Assembly (NCBI GenBank): GCA_025128135.1
Contig: JAHLYW010000036.1
Coordinates: forward strand, 62,001-126,000
DNA: 64,000 bases
From: Synechococcus sp. CS-1325
GTDB lineage: Bacteria > Cyanobacteriota > Cyanobacteriia > PCC-6307 > Cyanobiaceae
Direction: 5' to 3'
Shown here: positions 9,064 through 17,999 of the stretch, in pieces
How positions within the stretch are numbered: the stretch's first letter is position 1
Layout: every line of letters begins with the position of its first letter
Position numbers and translations under genes: made by a program
The notes under the pieces: model-generated
Database searches by the model: none
What the model was told of the DNA's origin: nothing
What the model saw: only the letters and a program-made list of their open reading frames with translations

Positions 9064-9453
9064 TTAACCCGTGGCAAAAGCGTTGAGGCCAAGGCCGTAG
9101 GTGAGGACCAGCCGCGCCAGCCAGTAGGCCAGCAGCACGGCGGCAGCGAGCACGCCATGCCAGGTTTTCAGGCCCCTGGGCACGAGCCTTCGGGTGTGGA
9201 TGGCCTGCGCCGACCAGACGATCAGCCCAACGGCGGCGATCGGTCCGAGGGCATGAAGCGACAGCGATTCAGCCAGGTCACCGCGCAGGCTGGCCGCGAT
9301 GGATCGGGTGAGGAAGCAGGTGGGACAGGGAATGCCGCTGATCGCCCGAAAGGGGCAACTGAACCCCGGCAGAAGGGGGTGAAAAGCCTTCAGGCCCAGG
9401 TAACCGGTGAGCAGGGCAGGGGCCAGATAGCCAGAAGCCTGCAGCCTGCTCAG
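9064..9453 (-). CDS. DUF2752 family membrane protein, start codon unclear
   Basis: The frame encodes a small membrane protein with the DUF2752 signature CPFRAISGIPCPTCFLTRS (two Cys-containing loops) followed by two hydrophobic helices ending TYGLGLNAFATG. The reading frame is open from a stop at 9064-9066 through the end of ndhH, but no ATG, GTG or TTG lies upstream of the signature in frame. CTG codons at 9453 and 9486 are the only near-start codons; the latter overlaps the ndhH stop as CTGA, which would fit translational coupling. It probably belongs to the ndhH transcript. Function unknown. Confidence 0.72.
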   Translation of the reverse strand: MSRLQASGYLAPALLTGYLGLKAFHPLLPGFSCPFRAISGIPCPTCFLTRSIAASLRGDLAESLSLHALGPIAAVGLIVWSAQAIHTRRLVPRGLKTWHGVLAAAVLLAYWLARLVLTYGLGLNAFATG

Positions 9454-9482
9454 AAAAACAGACCGGTTCCGGCGAAGCCCTC

Positions 9483-10667
9483 TCAGCGGTCCACCGAACC
9501 CATGATCACATCGATCGAGCCGAGAATGGCCATGATGTCGGCCACCTTGGCGCCGGTGAGAATATGAGGGAGGATCTGCAGATTGTTGAAATCAGCGGCG
9601 CGGATCTTCCAGCGCCAGGGGGTCACGTCGTCGTTGCCGATGATGAAAACGCCGAGTTCGCCTTTGCCGGATTCCAGCCGAGCGTAGAGCTCTCCGCCGG
9701 GAATCTTGAAGGTGGGAGCCACTTTTTTGGCGATGTACTGAAAATCGAAACCGGATGATTCTCCGCCTTTGCCTTCCAGCATTCGGCGGGCCTCCAGATT
9801 TTCGGTGGGGCCACCGGGGATGGCTTTGGCGGCCTGCTTGAGGATCTTCAGCGACTGGCGCATCTCCTCGATCCGCACCCGGTAGCGGGCATAGCAATCC
9901 CCTTCGCTGGCGGTTGCCACGTCCCACTCGAAATCGTCGTAGCACTCGTAGTGATCCACTTTGCGCAGATCCCAGGGCACGCCGGAAGCCCGCAGCATCG
10001 GCCCCGAGAGGCTCCAGTTGATCGCCATTTCGCGGCTGATCACACCGAGACCCTGAATCCGCTTCTTGAAGATCGGGTTGTTGGTGATCAGTTTTTCGTA
10101 TTCATCGATCTTCGGGCCGAAGTAGTCGCAGAAGTCGAGGCATTTCTCCAGCCAGCCGTAGGGAAGATCGGCCGCCACGCCACCGATGCGGAAATAGTTG
10201 TTGTTGATCAGCCGCTGACCGGTGGCCGCTTCCCAGAGGTCGTAGATCATCTCCCGTTCGCGAAAGATGTAGAAAAATGGCGTCTGGGCTCCCACATCCG
10301 CCAGAAAGGGGCCAAGCCAGAGCAGGTGGTTGGCGATGCGGTTGAGCTCCAGCATCAGCACCCGGATGTAGCTGGCCCGCTTCGGCACCGGGATGTCGGC
10401 CAGCCGCTCAGGGGCGTTCACCGTGATCGCCTCGTTGAACATGCCGGCGGCGTAGTCCCAGCGGCTCACGTAGGGCACGAACATCACGTTCGTGCGGTTT
10501 TCGGCGATCTTCTCCATGCCGCGGTGCAGGTAGCCGATCACCGGCTCGCAATCCACCACGTCCTCGCCGTCGAGGGTGACCACCAGCCGCAACACCCCGT
10601 GCATGGAAGGGTGGTGAGGCCCGAAGTTCACCACCATCGGCTCGGTGCGCGTTTCGAGCTGCGTCAT
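9483..10667 (-). CDS. ndhH: NAD(P)H-quinone oxidoreductase (NDH-1) subunit H
   Basis: The 49-kDa-type subunit of the photosynthetic NDH-1 complex, in the membrane arm junction where plastoquinone is reduced in cyclic electron flow and respiration. The 394 residues match the family throughout, for example [15 protein letters not shown] near the start, the [10 protein letters not shown] segment and [13 protein letters not shown] near the end. The quinone-site His and Tyr region is intact. rsmH diverges 62 bases upstream. ndhH is separated from other ndh genes here, as is usual in cyanobacteria. Confidence 0.97.
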   Translation of the reverse strand: MTQLETRTEPMVVNFGPHHPSMHGVLRLVVTLDGEDVVDCEPVIGYLHRGMEKIAENRTNVMFVPYVSRWDYAAGMFNEAITVNAPERLADIPVPKRASYIRVLMLELNRIANHLLWLGPFLADVGAQTPFFYIFREREMIYDLWEAATGQRLINNNYFRIGGVAADLPYGWLEKCLDFCDYFGPKIDEYEKLITNNPIFKKRIQGLGVISREMAINWSLSGPMLRASGVPWDLRKVDHYECYDDFEWDVATASEGDCYARYRVRIEEMRQSLKILKQAAKAIPGGPTENLEARRMLEGKGGESSGFDFQYIAKKVAPTFKIPGGELYARLESGKGELGVFIIGNDDVTPWRWKIRAADFNNLQILPHILTGAKVADIMAILGSIDVIMGSVDR

Positions 10668-10729
10668 GGCGCCGGGAGGGACAGGCGGAATCGTCGGATC
10701 TTAGGAAGGGATCGCTGCAACAAGGGCCT

Positions 10730-11629
10730 TTGCCGCCAGAGATCACGCCCGGTTTCCACCATCTGCCGGTGCTGGCCGAGCCGGTGCTGGCCGCTTTCGC
10801 GGCGTTGCCCGCCGGCTCCACCGTGATTGATGCCACGGTGGGTGGGGGTGGCCACAGCGCCCTGCTGCTGGAGGCCCACCCCGATCTGCAGGTGATCGGC
10901 CTGGATCAGGACCCCACCGCCCTGGCCGCCGCCGCTTCGCGGCTGGCGCCGTTCGGGCCGCGGGTGCGCCTGATCGCCACCAATTTCGCCGCCTTCCAGC
11001 CCCAGGGTCCCGTCCAGGGGGTGCTTGCCGATCTGGGGGTGAGCAGCCCCCAGCTGGATGTGGCGGAGCGCGGCTTCAGCTTCCGCCTCGACGGGCCGCT
11101 CGACATGCGCATGAACAACGGCACGGGGGATACCGCCGCTGAGCTGATCGACCGCCTCGAGGAAAAGGCTCTCGCCGATCTGATCTACTCCTACGGCGAG
11201 GAGCGGCTGTCGCGGCGCATCGCCCGCCGCATCGTCGAGCAGCGCCCCTGGAGTTCTGGTGCCCGGGCGGCGGGCGGTGGCGGCACCGCCGCGCTCGCCT
11301 ACCTGGTGGCGGGCTGCTACCCACCGGCCGCCCGGCGCGGCCGCCTGCACCCCGCCACCCGCACCTTCCAGGCGCTGCGGATTGCCGTCAACGACGAGCT
11401 GGAGGCACTCGAGACCCTGCTGAGCCGTGCCCCTGACTGGCTGGCCCCCGCCGGTCTCCTGGCGCTGATCAGCTTCCATTCGCTCGAAGACCGCCGCGTC
11501 AAGATGGCGTTTCTCGGTGATGACCGGTTGGAGCGGATCACCCGCAAGCCCCTGGTGGCCGATGCGGTGGAGCAGGAGGCCAATCCCCGCAGCCGCTCCG
11601 CCAAGCTGCGGGTGGCGCGGCGCGGTTGA
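10730..11629 (+). CDS. rsmH: 16S rRNA (cytosine-1402-N4)-methyltransferase
   Basis: SAM-dependent methyltransferase acting on C1402 in the decoding region of 16S rRNA. The 299-residue protein shows [11 protein letters not shown] at the start, the SAM-binding [16 protein letters not shown], the [13 protein letters not shown] motif and [11 protein letters not shown] near the end, all diagnostic for RsmH. The start is TTG 10730, preceded by an AAGGG ribosome-binding site. It runs toward the minus-strand ABC operon, 13 bases away. Confidence 0.95.
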   Translation: MPPEITPGFHHLPVLAEPVLAAFAALPAGSTVIDATVGGGGHSALLLEAHPDLQVIGLDQDPTALAAAASRLAPFGPRVRLIATNFAAFQPQGPVQGVLADLGVSSPQLDVAERGFSFRLDGPLDMRMNNGTGDTAAELIDRLEEKALADLIYSYGEERLSRRIARRIVEQRPWSSGARAAGGGGTAALAYLVAGCYPPAARRGRLHPATRTFQALRIAVNDELEALETLLSRAPDWLAPAGLLALISFHSLEDRRVKMAFLGDDRLERITRKPLVADAVEQEANPRSRSAKLRVARRG

Positions 11630-11642
11630 GGCTGCCCCAGTC

Positions 11643-13022
11643 TCAGTGCGGTGGCATGGGGATGTAGAGCGGTGGCGCGCCGGGAAAGCCGTTGCGGGCA
11701 ACCTTTTCTATGTCCGGTTCGGGCGGCAGGAGATGCACGAAGAACGAGTCGCGCCGCTCTACCGGCATCGGCTCCGGATCGGGGCGGTCGGCGATGGCGT
11801 AGGTCACATCGATGCGCACATGCAGGTAACCGGGCACGAGTTCGGCATGCTCCGCTGGCGTGTCGGCGAAGGTGAAACGCAGCAGCTTCTGCCCCTCCAC
11901 CTTCATCACCCGGCGCTCGCTCTCGCGCCACTGAGCGGGGAATGGGTTCCAGCGTGACCCCTGCTGGATGTAGAGCTGCACGTCGAGAGGCAGCAGGTAG
12001 AGCGCCTCACTGACAGCGAGATTCTCGACGCTGATCGTGCCCTGGTAGGCCCCTGCGCCGGTTCTCTCCATGGCCAGGAGTTCGGCGGAGAGGCCACTGA
12101 AGGCCAGCCGCTGCAGCCGGTCGCGCTGGTGTCTGGCGCTGAGCTGCTGCCGCTGCCGCGCTTGCCAAAGCGCCGTGGCCGCCAGCACCGAGAGTCCACC
12201 CGCCAGAGCCCCGGCCAACAAGCGGCGCCGCTCTGGATGAACGAGCCCCGTCTGGAGGGCCTCGCTTCGGCTGGCCGGGACCGCCGCGGGCACCGGCGGC
12301 GATCCGGCCATGGCCTGCGCGGATGGATCCCCCAGGATTCCGGCCTCCAGTTCGAGCCAGCGGTCGCAGCGGCGGGCCACAGCCTCGCTGTGGGTCACGA
12401 TCAGCAGGGCCGTGCCAGAGCGTGCACACAGCGACTCCAGCAGGCCCATCATCTCCAGCTCGCTGCGGCCGTCCAGGTTGCTGGTGGGTTCGTCGGCGAG
12501 CAGCAGGCTGGGCCGGTTCATCAGTGCGCGGGCCAGGATGGCGCGGCGGATCTCGCCACCGGATAGCTGACCTGGCCGCGTGTCCCGGCGCTGGCCCAGA
12601 CCGACGGCCTCCAGCCAGCTCTGCGCATCGGTCAGCAGCTCGGAGCTCCTGCGCTGGTCATCCAGCTGGCCTGGCAGGAGCAGGTTCTCCAGGGTCGAAA
12701 GGGTCGGCAGCAGGCTGGTGAACTGGCTCACGAAGCCCAGTGGCCCCCGCCGCAGCCGGCAACGCGCCGCGGCCGGCAGGCGCCAGAGGTCGAGGGGAGC
12801 AGCGTGCCCTTGGTGGCCACCCAGGTCGATTCCCAATTCGATCCTGCCGGCATCGGGCCGGCTCAGGCCCGCCAGCATGGCCAGCAGGGTCGACTTCCCC
12901 GATCCGGAGCGTCCCAGGATCGCCACCCGCTCACCGGCCTGCAACTGCAGACTGGCCTCACGCACGCCGGCGCTGCCGAACCAGCGCTGCAACCCCTCGG
13001 CCCGCAGCAACGGCTCAGCCAT
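11643..13022 (-). CDS. ABC transporter ATPase fused to a membrane anchor and extracytoplasmic domain
   Basis: The first 230 residues are a LolD/MacB-type ATPase: Walker A GRSGSGKST (37-45), signature LSGGE (153-157), Walker B LLLADEP (173-179) and H-loop His211. After a Pro/Ala linker there is one hydrophobic helix (about 268-286) and then about 170 residues with no family I recognise (AYQGTISVENLAVSEALYLL, GYLHVRIDVTYAIADR, ending in a Pro-rich tail). Such ATPases normally end near residue 230, so this is an unusual fusion that should place a domain outside the membrane. It overlaps the permease gene by eight bases and is the last gene of the operon. Confidence 0.85.
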   Translation of the reverse strand: MAEPLLRAEGLQRWFGSAGVREASLQLQAGERVAILGRSGSGKSTLLAMLAGLSRPDAGRIELGIDLGGHQGHAAPLDLWRLPAAARCRLRRGPLGFVSQFTSLLPTLSTLENLLLPGQLDDQRRSSELLTDAQSWLEAVGLGQRRDTRPGQLSGGEIRRAILARALMNRPSLLLADEPTSNLDGRSELEMMGLLESLCARSGTALLIVTHSEAVARRCDRWLELEAGILGDPSAQAMAGSPPVPAAVPASRSEALQTGLVHPERRRLLAGALAGGLSVLAATALWQARQRQQLSARHQRDRLQRLAFSGLSAELLAMERTGAGAYQGTISVENLAVSEALYLLPLDVQLYIQQGSRWNPFPAQWRESERRVMKVEGQKLLRFTFADTPAEHAELVPGYLHVRIDVTYAIADRPDPEPMPVERRDSFFVHLLPPEPDIEKVARNGFPGAPPLYIPMPPH

Positions 13023-14226
13023 CGTCCTGCACCAGCTCCAGGGGGTCGCGTCGAAGCACGGGGGCCATCGCCAGGGCCGCCGCCAGGGCGCCGATGCCCG
13101 TGACCAGCACCCACAGCCCCGCAGCCAGAGATCCCTGCGCCGCCGCCGCAGGCCAGTGAAGCGAAAGCCCGCTGATCGCCAGCCGATGCCCCAGCAGCCT
13201 GCGGATGGGCGGGCCGATCAGGGCAGCGGCCCCCAGACCGAGACCGCCGCCGCTGCCGCAGATCAGGCTCGCCTCGCCCACCAGGAGCCCCATCACCTGG
13301 TGAGGCAGAGCCCCCAGGCTGAGCAGCAGGCCCATCTCCCGGTGGCGCTCGGAGGCGATGCCGGCGTACATGAGCGTGAGCAACAGGGCGAAGCACAGCA
13401 GCAGGATCACGCTGAGCAGCACCAGCACGGCCGTCATCGCGGTGCCGGCCTGGCGCACCACGGCGAACAAGGTGCGGCTGCCCACCACCTGCACGCCCTC
13501 GAGCTGGGCCAGCAGGCGGAAGCGCAGGCGCTCGATCGGCATCCCCTCCGGCGCCTGCACCAGCAGGCCGTTCACCCCCAGCGTCGTGGGGCTGGGGCTG
13601 GGAACGAGCTGCTCCAGGTCGTGCAGGGTGAAGAAGAGGCCGTTCTCATGGGAGGCGATGCCTGTGGGGGCGAGGCGGCCGTGGATCTGGAAGGTCAGTC
13701 CGAGAAGCTGCAGCCGATCACCCAGACGGCCGCGGACACTGGATCCCAGGATCACCTGGCCGTCCTGGAAGTCGATCCCACGGCTGCTCTCCAGCCAGGG
13801 GATCACGGTGGTGTCCCGCTGGGGGTCGATGCCGTACAGCGGCAGGCTCGTGTGCGAGGCAAGTCCGGCCTCCAGCGCTAGGCGCTCGCCGCCGCGCACA
13901 GCACGCTGAGGGCTGATCCGCACGGCCCGTTCGCTCATGGCGGCCTGCCCCAGCGTGGCCGGGCTGAGGGGGGGCGCCTCCGGTTGGACGGCCAGGAGCG
14001 CCTGGGTGAGGTTCACCGTGGCACCCTGGCGCACCACCAGGAGATCGGCCCCCAGCCTGGAGAAGCTGCTTTCCAGCGACTGCTCCAGGGATCCCAGCAG
14101 GACCACGGTGAGAAAACTGAGGCCAGCGGCCAGTGCGACGGCCACGGCCAGCAACCCCGACCGCAACGGTCGGCGCGTGACGTTGCTCAGGGCCAGGCGG
14201 CAAAGGGTGCGGAAGCCGGCGTTCAC
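13015..14226 (-). CDS. FtsX/MacB-type ABC permease
   Basis: The 403-residue protein has the four-helix FtsX/MacB layout: an N-terminal helix (about 23-45), a large extracytoplasmic domain (about 50-265), and three C-terminal helices (about 267-291, 310-330, 360-385). The typical loop ASERHREMGLLLSLGA lies after the second helix, and the C-terminus LRRDPLELVQ is also typical. Proteins of this type move lipids, lipoproteins or peptides, or transmit force, rather than acting as simple importers. It sits between the propeller gene (4-base overlap) and its ATPase (8-base overlap), so the three are certainly translated together. Confidence 0.88.
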   Translation of the reverse strand: MNAGFRTLCRLALSNVTRRPLRSGLLAVAVALAAGLSFLTVVLLGSLEQSLESSFSRLGADLLVVRQGATVNLTQALLAVQPEAPPLSPATLGQAAMSERAVRISPQRAVRGGERLALEAGLASHTSLPLYGIDPQRDTTVIPWLESSRGIDFQDGQVILGSSVRGRLGDRLQLLGLTFQIHGRLAPTGIASHENGLFFTLHDLEQLVPSPSPTTLGVNGLLVQAPEGMPIERLRFRLLAQLEGVQVVGSRTLFAVVRQAGTAMTAVLVLLSVILLLCFALLLTLMYAGIASERHREMGLLLSLGALPHQVMGLLVGEASLICGSGGGLGLGAAALIGPPIRRLLGHRLAISGLSLHWPAAAAQGSLAAGLWVLVTGIGALAAALAMAPVLRRDPLELVQDDG

Positions 14227-15944
14227 ATCGCGCAGGAGCGGGAGAAGCGCAGCTGCTCCACGCTGGTGGGCACCAGGGTGAGGTCGTGGTGACCACCGGG
14301 ATTGGGGATGAAGCCCACCGGTTCATCCTTGGCGATGTCGAGCACAAAGAGGCCGGAGGCATACCGCTGGAAACCGCCTACGGCCACCAGCAGGAACTTG
14401 CCGTCGGGGGTGACCGTGCAGGACTGCATGTCCTGGGTGATGTTCTGCAGCTCTTTGATCGGGGTCCATGTGGCGGTGTCCACCACCATGATGCCGCTGC
14501 GACCCGGCGCCGGATTCAGCACCACCACATACATCTTCTTGCTGTCGGGTGTGAACGCCATATGGAAGGGGCTCGGGTAACGCTTGCCCCAGGTGGGATC
14601 GATGATCTGCCGGATCTTGCGCCACTGGCTGGGATCAGGATCGGAACTGTCGAAGATGCCCACGCTGTTTTCCAGCCCGTTGTTCATCATCACCAGATGG
14701 TTGCCATCCGGCGTGAAGCCGAGTTCATGGCCAGGGGAATACACCCGGTCGATCACCACCCTCCAGGTGTCCTCATCCACCTGCTCCACGGGATAGGTGT
14801 CGGGCGACTGGCTGGGGAAACAGCAATAAGCCACCGGCGTCATGCTGTTGTGGCTGTCGTGAATGACGCAGCCGCCGAGCATCCGGATGATCTCCGCCCC
14901 CCACCGGCCCTCGGGATGCCACACGAAAGCATCGGCGCCGGTGAGGGCGCGGACGTTGGGACCGGGGATCTGGCCCTCGGGCACGAAAAGCTCGCCCATC
15001 GGAACCATCTCCCAGTTGATCTTGAGGCCTTTCGTGCCGCGCAGATCGAACAGGCCCGTGGCTGGGTCTGGCTTGATGCGGCGGATCAGCAGAGTTCCAC
15101 CTCCCGTCCAGCAATCGGCAAGGTTCGCTGCGTTGCCCTGCCAGTCGTAGCGGAACGCCTGCAGCACACGCGTGGAGGCACGATCGAACCAGGCGAAGAT
15201 GTCCTTCTGCCCATCGGAGATGCAGTAGCTCTTGGCGTCGGAAGGGCGGATGGTGGTGTGCACACCTAGGCCGAGGCCGGTGGTTTCGGCAATGTTCTCC
15301 TCCAGTTCCAACACATCTCCGTTGAAGCGAACCCGGTACATATTGAAGCCGGGTGGCGGATCGGTTACCGCCGTTGGCATCCCATAGATGAGAGAATTCA
15401 TGCCCCCCTGGCAGCTGTTGATGAACTCGAACTCCTGGTAGGGATTGGCGCTTGGGAAGGCCTGGATGTGATGGCTGATTGGGTTGTAATCACCATAATT
15501 CCAATACCACAGAGAAGCCAGTGCACGTCCACTGCCAAGATCGATCAAATTCACGCCACCGCCCATCTTCTGAGGCATCACCACGATGTGGCGGCCTAAT
15601 GTGTAGCCATTGAGCTGAAAGGGAATATCACTGAAATTGATGATCTCTCGATCAACTTTCAGGCTTTTTGGTGTGGCATAGTCCCTCGGGCGATCGGTGA
15701 CCCTTACGCCCTGATCCGGCGCGAGCCTGTCACCTGATCCCTTCTTGGCGCCCTCGCCAACGCCTGATGTGGGGGTCTCCACCGCTGCGGCGGGTTGCAC
15801 ACCCGCCACCAGCAGGCCCAGGGCGGAGAGGGCTCCGGCCTGAAGCGCATCGCGTCGGCTGAGGCCCCTGTCGCTGGGAGAAAGATCCGTCATCGAAGCG
15901 ATTCGGCGGCCATCAGCAGCTTGGTCCGTTTCTCTGGCCATCAT
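14223..15944 (-). CDS. Tat-exported copper beta-propeller, thiocyanate dehydrogenase / nitrous oxide reductase superfamily
   Basis: A Tat signal (LSRRDAL plus a hydrophobic stretch ending PAAA, residues 27-54) precedes about 510 residues of seven-bladed propeller; no CuA domain follows. Candidate copper ligands are H158/H159 (SHHIQ), H229 (GVHTT), H406 (GHELGF), H461 (FHMAF) and H552/H553 (GHHDL). Their spacing (71, 177, 55, about 91) is very close to thiocyanate dehydrogenase as I recall it (His135, 206, 381, 437, 528); K126, E312 and D338 fall where its Lys103, Glu288 and Asp314 would. The remaining His (482) has no counterpart: the matching segment reads DMQSCTV. The family assignment is from motifs and memory, the substrate is unknown. 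The likely start may be ATG 15893 rather than 15944. First gene of a three-gene operon. Confidence 0.78.
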   Translation of the reverse strand: MMARETDQAADGRRIASMTDLSPSDRGLSRRDALQAGALSALGLLVAGVQPAAAVETPTSGVGEGAKKGSGDRLAPDQGVRVTDRPRDYATPKSLKVDREIINFSDIPFQLNGYTLGRHIVVMPQKMGGGVNLIDLGSGRALASLWYWNYGDYNPISHHIQAFPSANPYQEFEFINSCQGGMNSLIYGMPTAVTDPPPGFNMYRVRFNGDVLELEENIAETTGLGLGVHTTIRPSDAKSYCISDGQKDIFAWFDRASTRVLQAFRYDWQGNAANLADCWTGGGTLLIRRIKPDPATGLFDLRGTKGLKINWEMVPMGELFVPEGQIPGPNVRALTGADAFVWHPEGRWGAEIIRMLGGCVIHDSHNSMTPVAYCCFPSQSPDTYPVEQVDEDTWRVVIDRVYSPGHELGFTPDGNHLVMMNNGLENSVGIFDSSDPDPSQWRKIRQIIDPTWGKRYPSPFHMAFTPDSKKMYVVVLNPAPGRSGIMVVDTATWTPIKELQNITQDMQSCTVTPDGKFLLVAVGGFQRYASGLFVLDIAKDEPVGFIPNPGGHHDLTLVPTSVEQLRFSRSCAM

Positions 15945-16098
15945 GCGACTGTTGAGCGCCCCTGTCAGCTGTCTTAGCGAGATCCGGTCCTGGCCGGGTG
16001 GGCTCCGCCAACTCTTCCGTTCAGCCGGTGGTTTCGGGTGGAGATCACCAAGGGCATGGCCTCACTGGGGCACGATCAGGCTGATGATCCCCAGGTAC

Positions 16099-16656
16099 AT
16101 GATTGAGCGGATGAGCCAACAGGATGTGCTCTGGTGGCTGGCGCTGGCGCTCCAGCTGGTGGCGATTCCCGGCACCTTGCTGCCCGTGCTGCCGGGGCTG
16201 ATCTTCCTGCCGCTCGGGGCCGGGCTGTGGGTGTGGGCGGCGGGCTGGAGCAGCGCCTGGCCCGCCCTGCTGCTGGCCTGCCTGATCCTGCTGCTGGGCT
16301 GGGGAGCCGAGGCTCTCGGTGTGCTGCTCGGAGCCGCTCGCCTGCAGGCCACCCGCTGGGCCTATCTCGGGGCCGGCCTCGGGCTGCTGGTCGGGGTGCT
16401 GGGGCTGTTGCCGGCCCTTCCCTTCGGAGGCCCGCTGCTGGGCGCCCTGGTGGGGCCCCTCGTCGGTGCCACCCTCGGGGAGCTGGTCTCGGCCTCGTCA
16501 GCGCTGGGGCCGTTGGGGCTGGAGCGTCTACGCCGTTCGTTGCTGGTGGGGCTGGCAGTGGTGGCCGGAATGCTGGTGAGCCGAGTGGCTCAGTTCCTGT
16601 TGGCGCTGCTGGGGGTGGTTGGGTTCGTTCTGCTCAGCAGGCTGCTGGGGCTCTGA
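16099..16656 (+). CDS. DUF456 family membrane protein
   Basis: A 185-residue, almost wholly hydrophobic protein with about five helices rich in Leu, Gly and Ala. The N-terminal ALQLVAIPGTLLPVLPGLIFLPLG and the repeated glycine-rich GGPLLGALVGPLVGATLGEL segment are the DUF456 signature; the glycine zipper suggests a membrane-embedded oligomer. Possible starts in frame are ATGs at 16084, 16099 and 16111; I prefer 16099 because CCAGG lies just upstream. Its last 23 bases overlap the convergent cysteine desulfurase gene. Function unknown. Confidence 0.82.
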   Translation: MIERMSQQDVLWWLALALQLVAIPGTLLPVLPGLIFLPLGAGLWVWAAGWSSAWPALLLACLILLLGWGAEALGVLLGAARLQATRWAYLGAGLGLLVGVLGLLPALPFGGPLLGALVGPLVGATLGELVSASSALGPLGLERLRRSLLVGLAVVAGMLVSRVAQFLLALLGVVGFVLLSRLLGL

Positions 16657-17833
16657 GCTGCTCGGCTGGAGCGTCCGCCGTGCCCGCTGCTATGGCCGCC
16701 GCGGGCATCCTGAGCTCCCGCACCGCATCAGCCACCACCTCGATCGCCTGATCGATCTCGGCTGTTGTGGTGCCCCGGCCAAGCCCGAAGCGCACCGAAG
16801 CCGCCGCCGCGGCGCGGTCCAGCCCCAGGGCGGCCAGCACATGGGAGGGGCTGCCGGCGCTGCAGGCCGAGCCGCCGCTCACCGCCAGGCGGCGCCGCAG
16901 CAGGCTGTGCAGCCGGTTGCCATCCACCCCGGCGATGCGCACATTGAGGTTGTGGGCCAGGCGCTGCTCGAGGCTGCCGTTCACCGCCACGCCATCGATC
17001 GCCCGCAGGCCGCTGACCAGCCGCTGCCGCAGGGCGCCGAGCCGCTCCTCGCGCTCCTCCCGGTCGGCGAGGGCCAGGGCGGCGGCCCTGGCCATGCCCA
17101 CGATCAGTGGCACCGCCAGGGTGCCGGCCCGCAGCCCCCCTTCCTGGCCGCCGCCGTGCTGCTGAGGTTCGAGGCTGATCCCTTCGCGCACCACGAGGGC
17201 ACCGATGCCCTTGGGTCCGTAGAACTTGTGGGCGCTGAAGCTGAGCAGATCGATGCTCAGATCGCCTGGAACCAAGGGCAGGTGGCCGAAGGCCTGGGCG
17301 GCATCGCAGTGAAAAATCACGCCGCTGGCCCGGCAGAGCGAGCCGATCGCCGCCAGGGGCTGGAGTACACCGATCTCATTGTTGGCGGCCATCACGCTCA
17401 CCAGGATGGTGTCGTGGCGGAAAGCGGCCACCAGATCGCCCAGATCGAGCAGGCCATCGCGGCCCACCGGCAGCACGGTGAGACTGAAGCCGCGGCGCTC
17501 CAGGGCGCGCATGGTGTCGAGCACCGCCTTGTGCTCCGTGGCCACGGTGATCAGGTGGCGGCCCAGATGCTGCCGGGCTTCCGCCAGCCCCTTGATGGCC
17601 AGATTGTTGGCTTCGGTGGCGCCGCTGGTGAACACCAGTCGCCCGCTGGCAACTCCCAGCTGTGCCGCCAGCTGCTCGCGGGCCTGCTCCACCGCCGTGG
17701 CCGCCTCCAGCCCAGGCCGGTGCAGGCGGCTCGACGGGTTGGCGAACAGCTCGCTCCAGTAGGGCTCCATCGCCTCCACCACCTCCGGCGCGCAGGGGGT
17801 GGTGGCCTGGTAGTCCAGGTAGGGGATCCTCAC
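16634..17833 (-). CDS. Cysteine desulfurase (IscS/NifS type)
   Basis: PLP enzyme that removes sulfur from cysteine for Fe-S clusters and thiolated tRNA. Motifs in order: YLDYQATTPCAPEV at the N-terminus, TSGATEANNLA, ATEHKAVL, FHCDAAQAFGH, the PLP lysine in SAHKFYGPKG, and the catalytic cysteine in GGSACSAGSP. The C-terminus ends in an Ala-rich tail after a helix. The start is taken as GTG 17833, just before the conserved region (399 residues). A 166-base gap separates it from the divergent gene at 18000. It is distinct from the sufS-type enzyme; sufE lies 24 kb away in this window. Confidence 0.93.
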   Translation of the reverse strand: MRIPYLDYQATTPCAPEVVEAMEPYWSELFANPSSRLHRPGLEAATAVEQAREQLAAQLGVASGRLVFTSGATEANNLAIKGLAEARQHLGRHLITVATEHKAVLDTMRALERRGFSLTVLPVGRDGLLDLGDLVAAFRHDTILVSVMAANNEIGVLQPLAAIGSLCRASGVIFHCDAAQAFGHLPLVPGDLSIDLLSFSAHKFYGPKGIGALVVREGISLEPQQHGGGQEGGLRAGTLAVPLIVGMARAAALALADREEREERLGALRQRLVSGLRAIDGVAVNGSLEQRLAHNLNVRIAGVDGNRLHSLLRRRLAVSGGSACSAGSPSHVLAALGLDRAAAAASVRFGLGRGTTTAEIDQAIEVVADAVRELRMPAAAIAAGTADAPAEQLRAPAAC

Positions 17834-17999
17834 AGGCTCGGCGGGGGCGGTGTCGTCGGGATGGAAGGTTCCACACCCCAGCTTCCCTTGTAGCAGCGGG
17901 ACCGCTGGCTGGCCTGGAGCCGCCAGTTGTGACGGCGGATCGCTGCGAGCCGCGCCAGGCTTCAGATCACGGATTCTGAACGGACCTGTCCCCCTGGCC

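Noticed and set aside
13015..15944. Classical nos operon (NosZ with NosD-NosF-NosY)
   Set aside because: The propeller lacks the CuA domain, the permease is FtsX/MacB type rather than NosY type, and no NosD or NosL is present, so true nitrous oxide reduction is unlikely.
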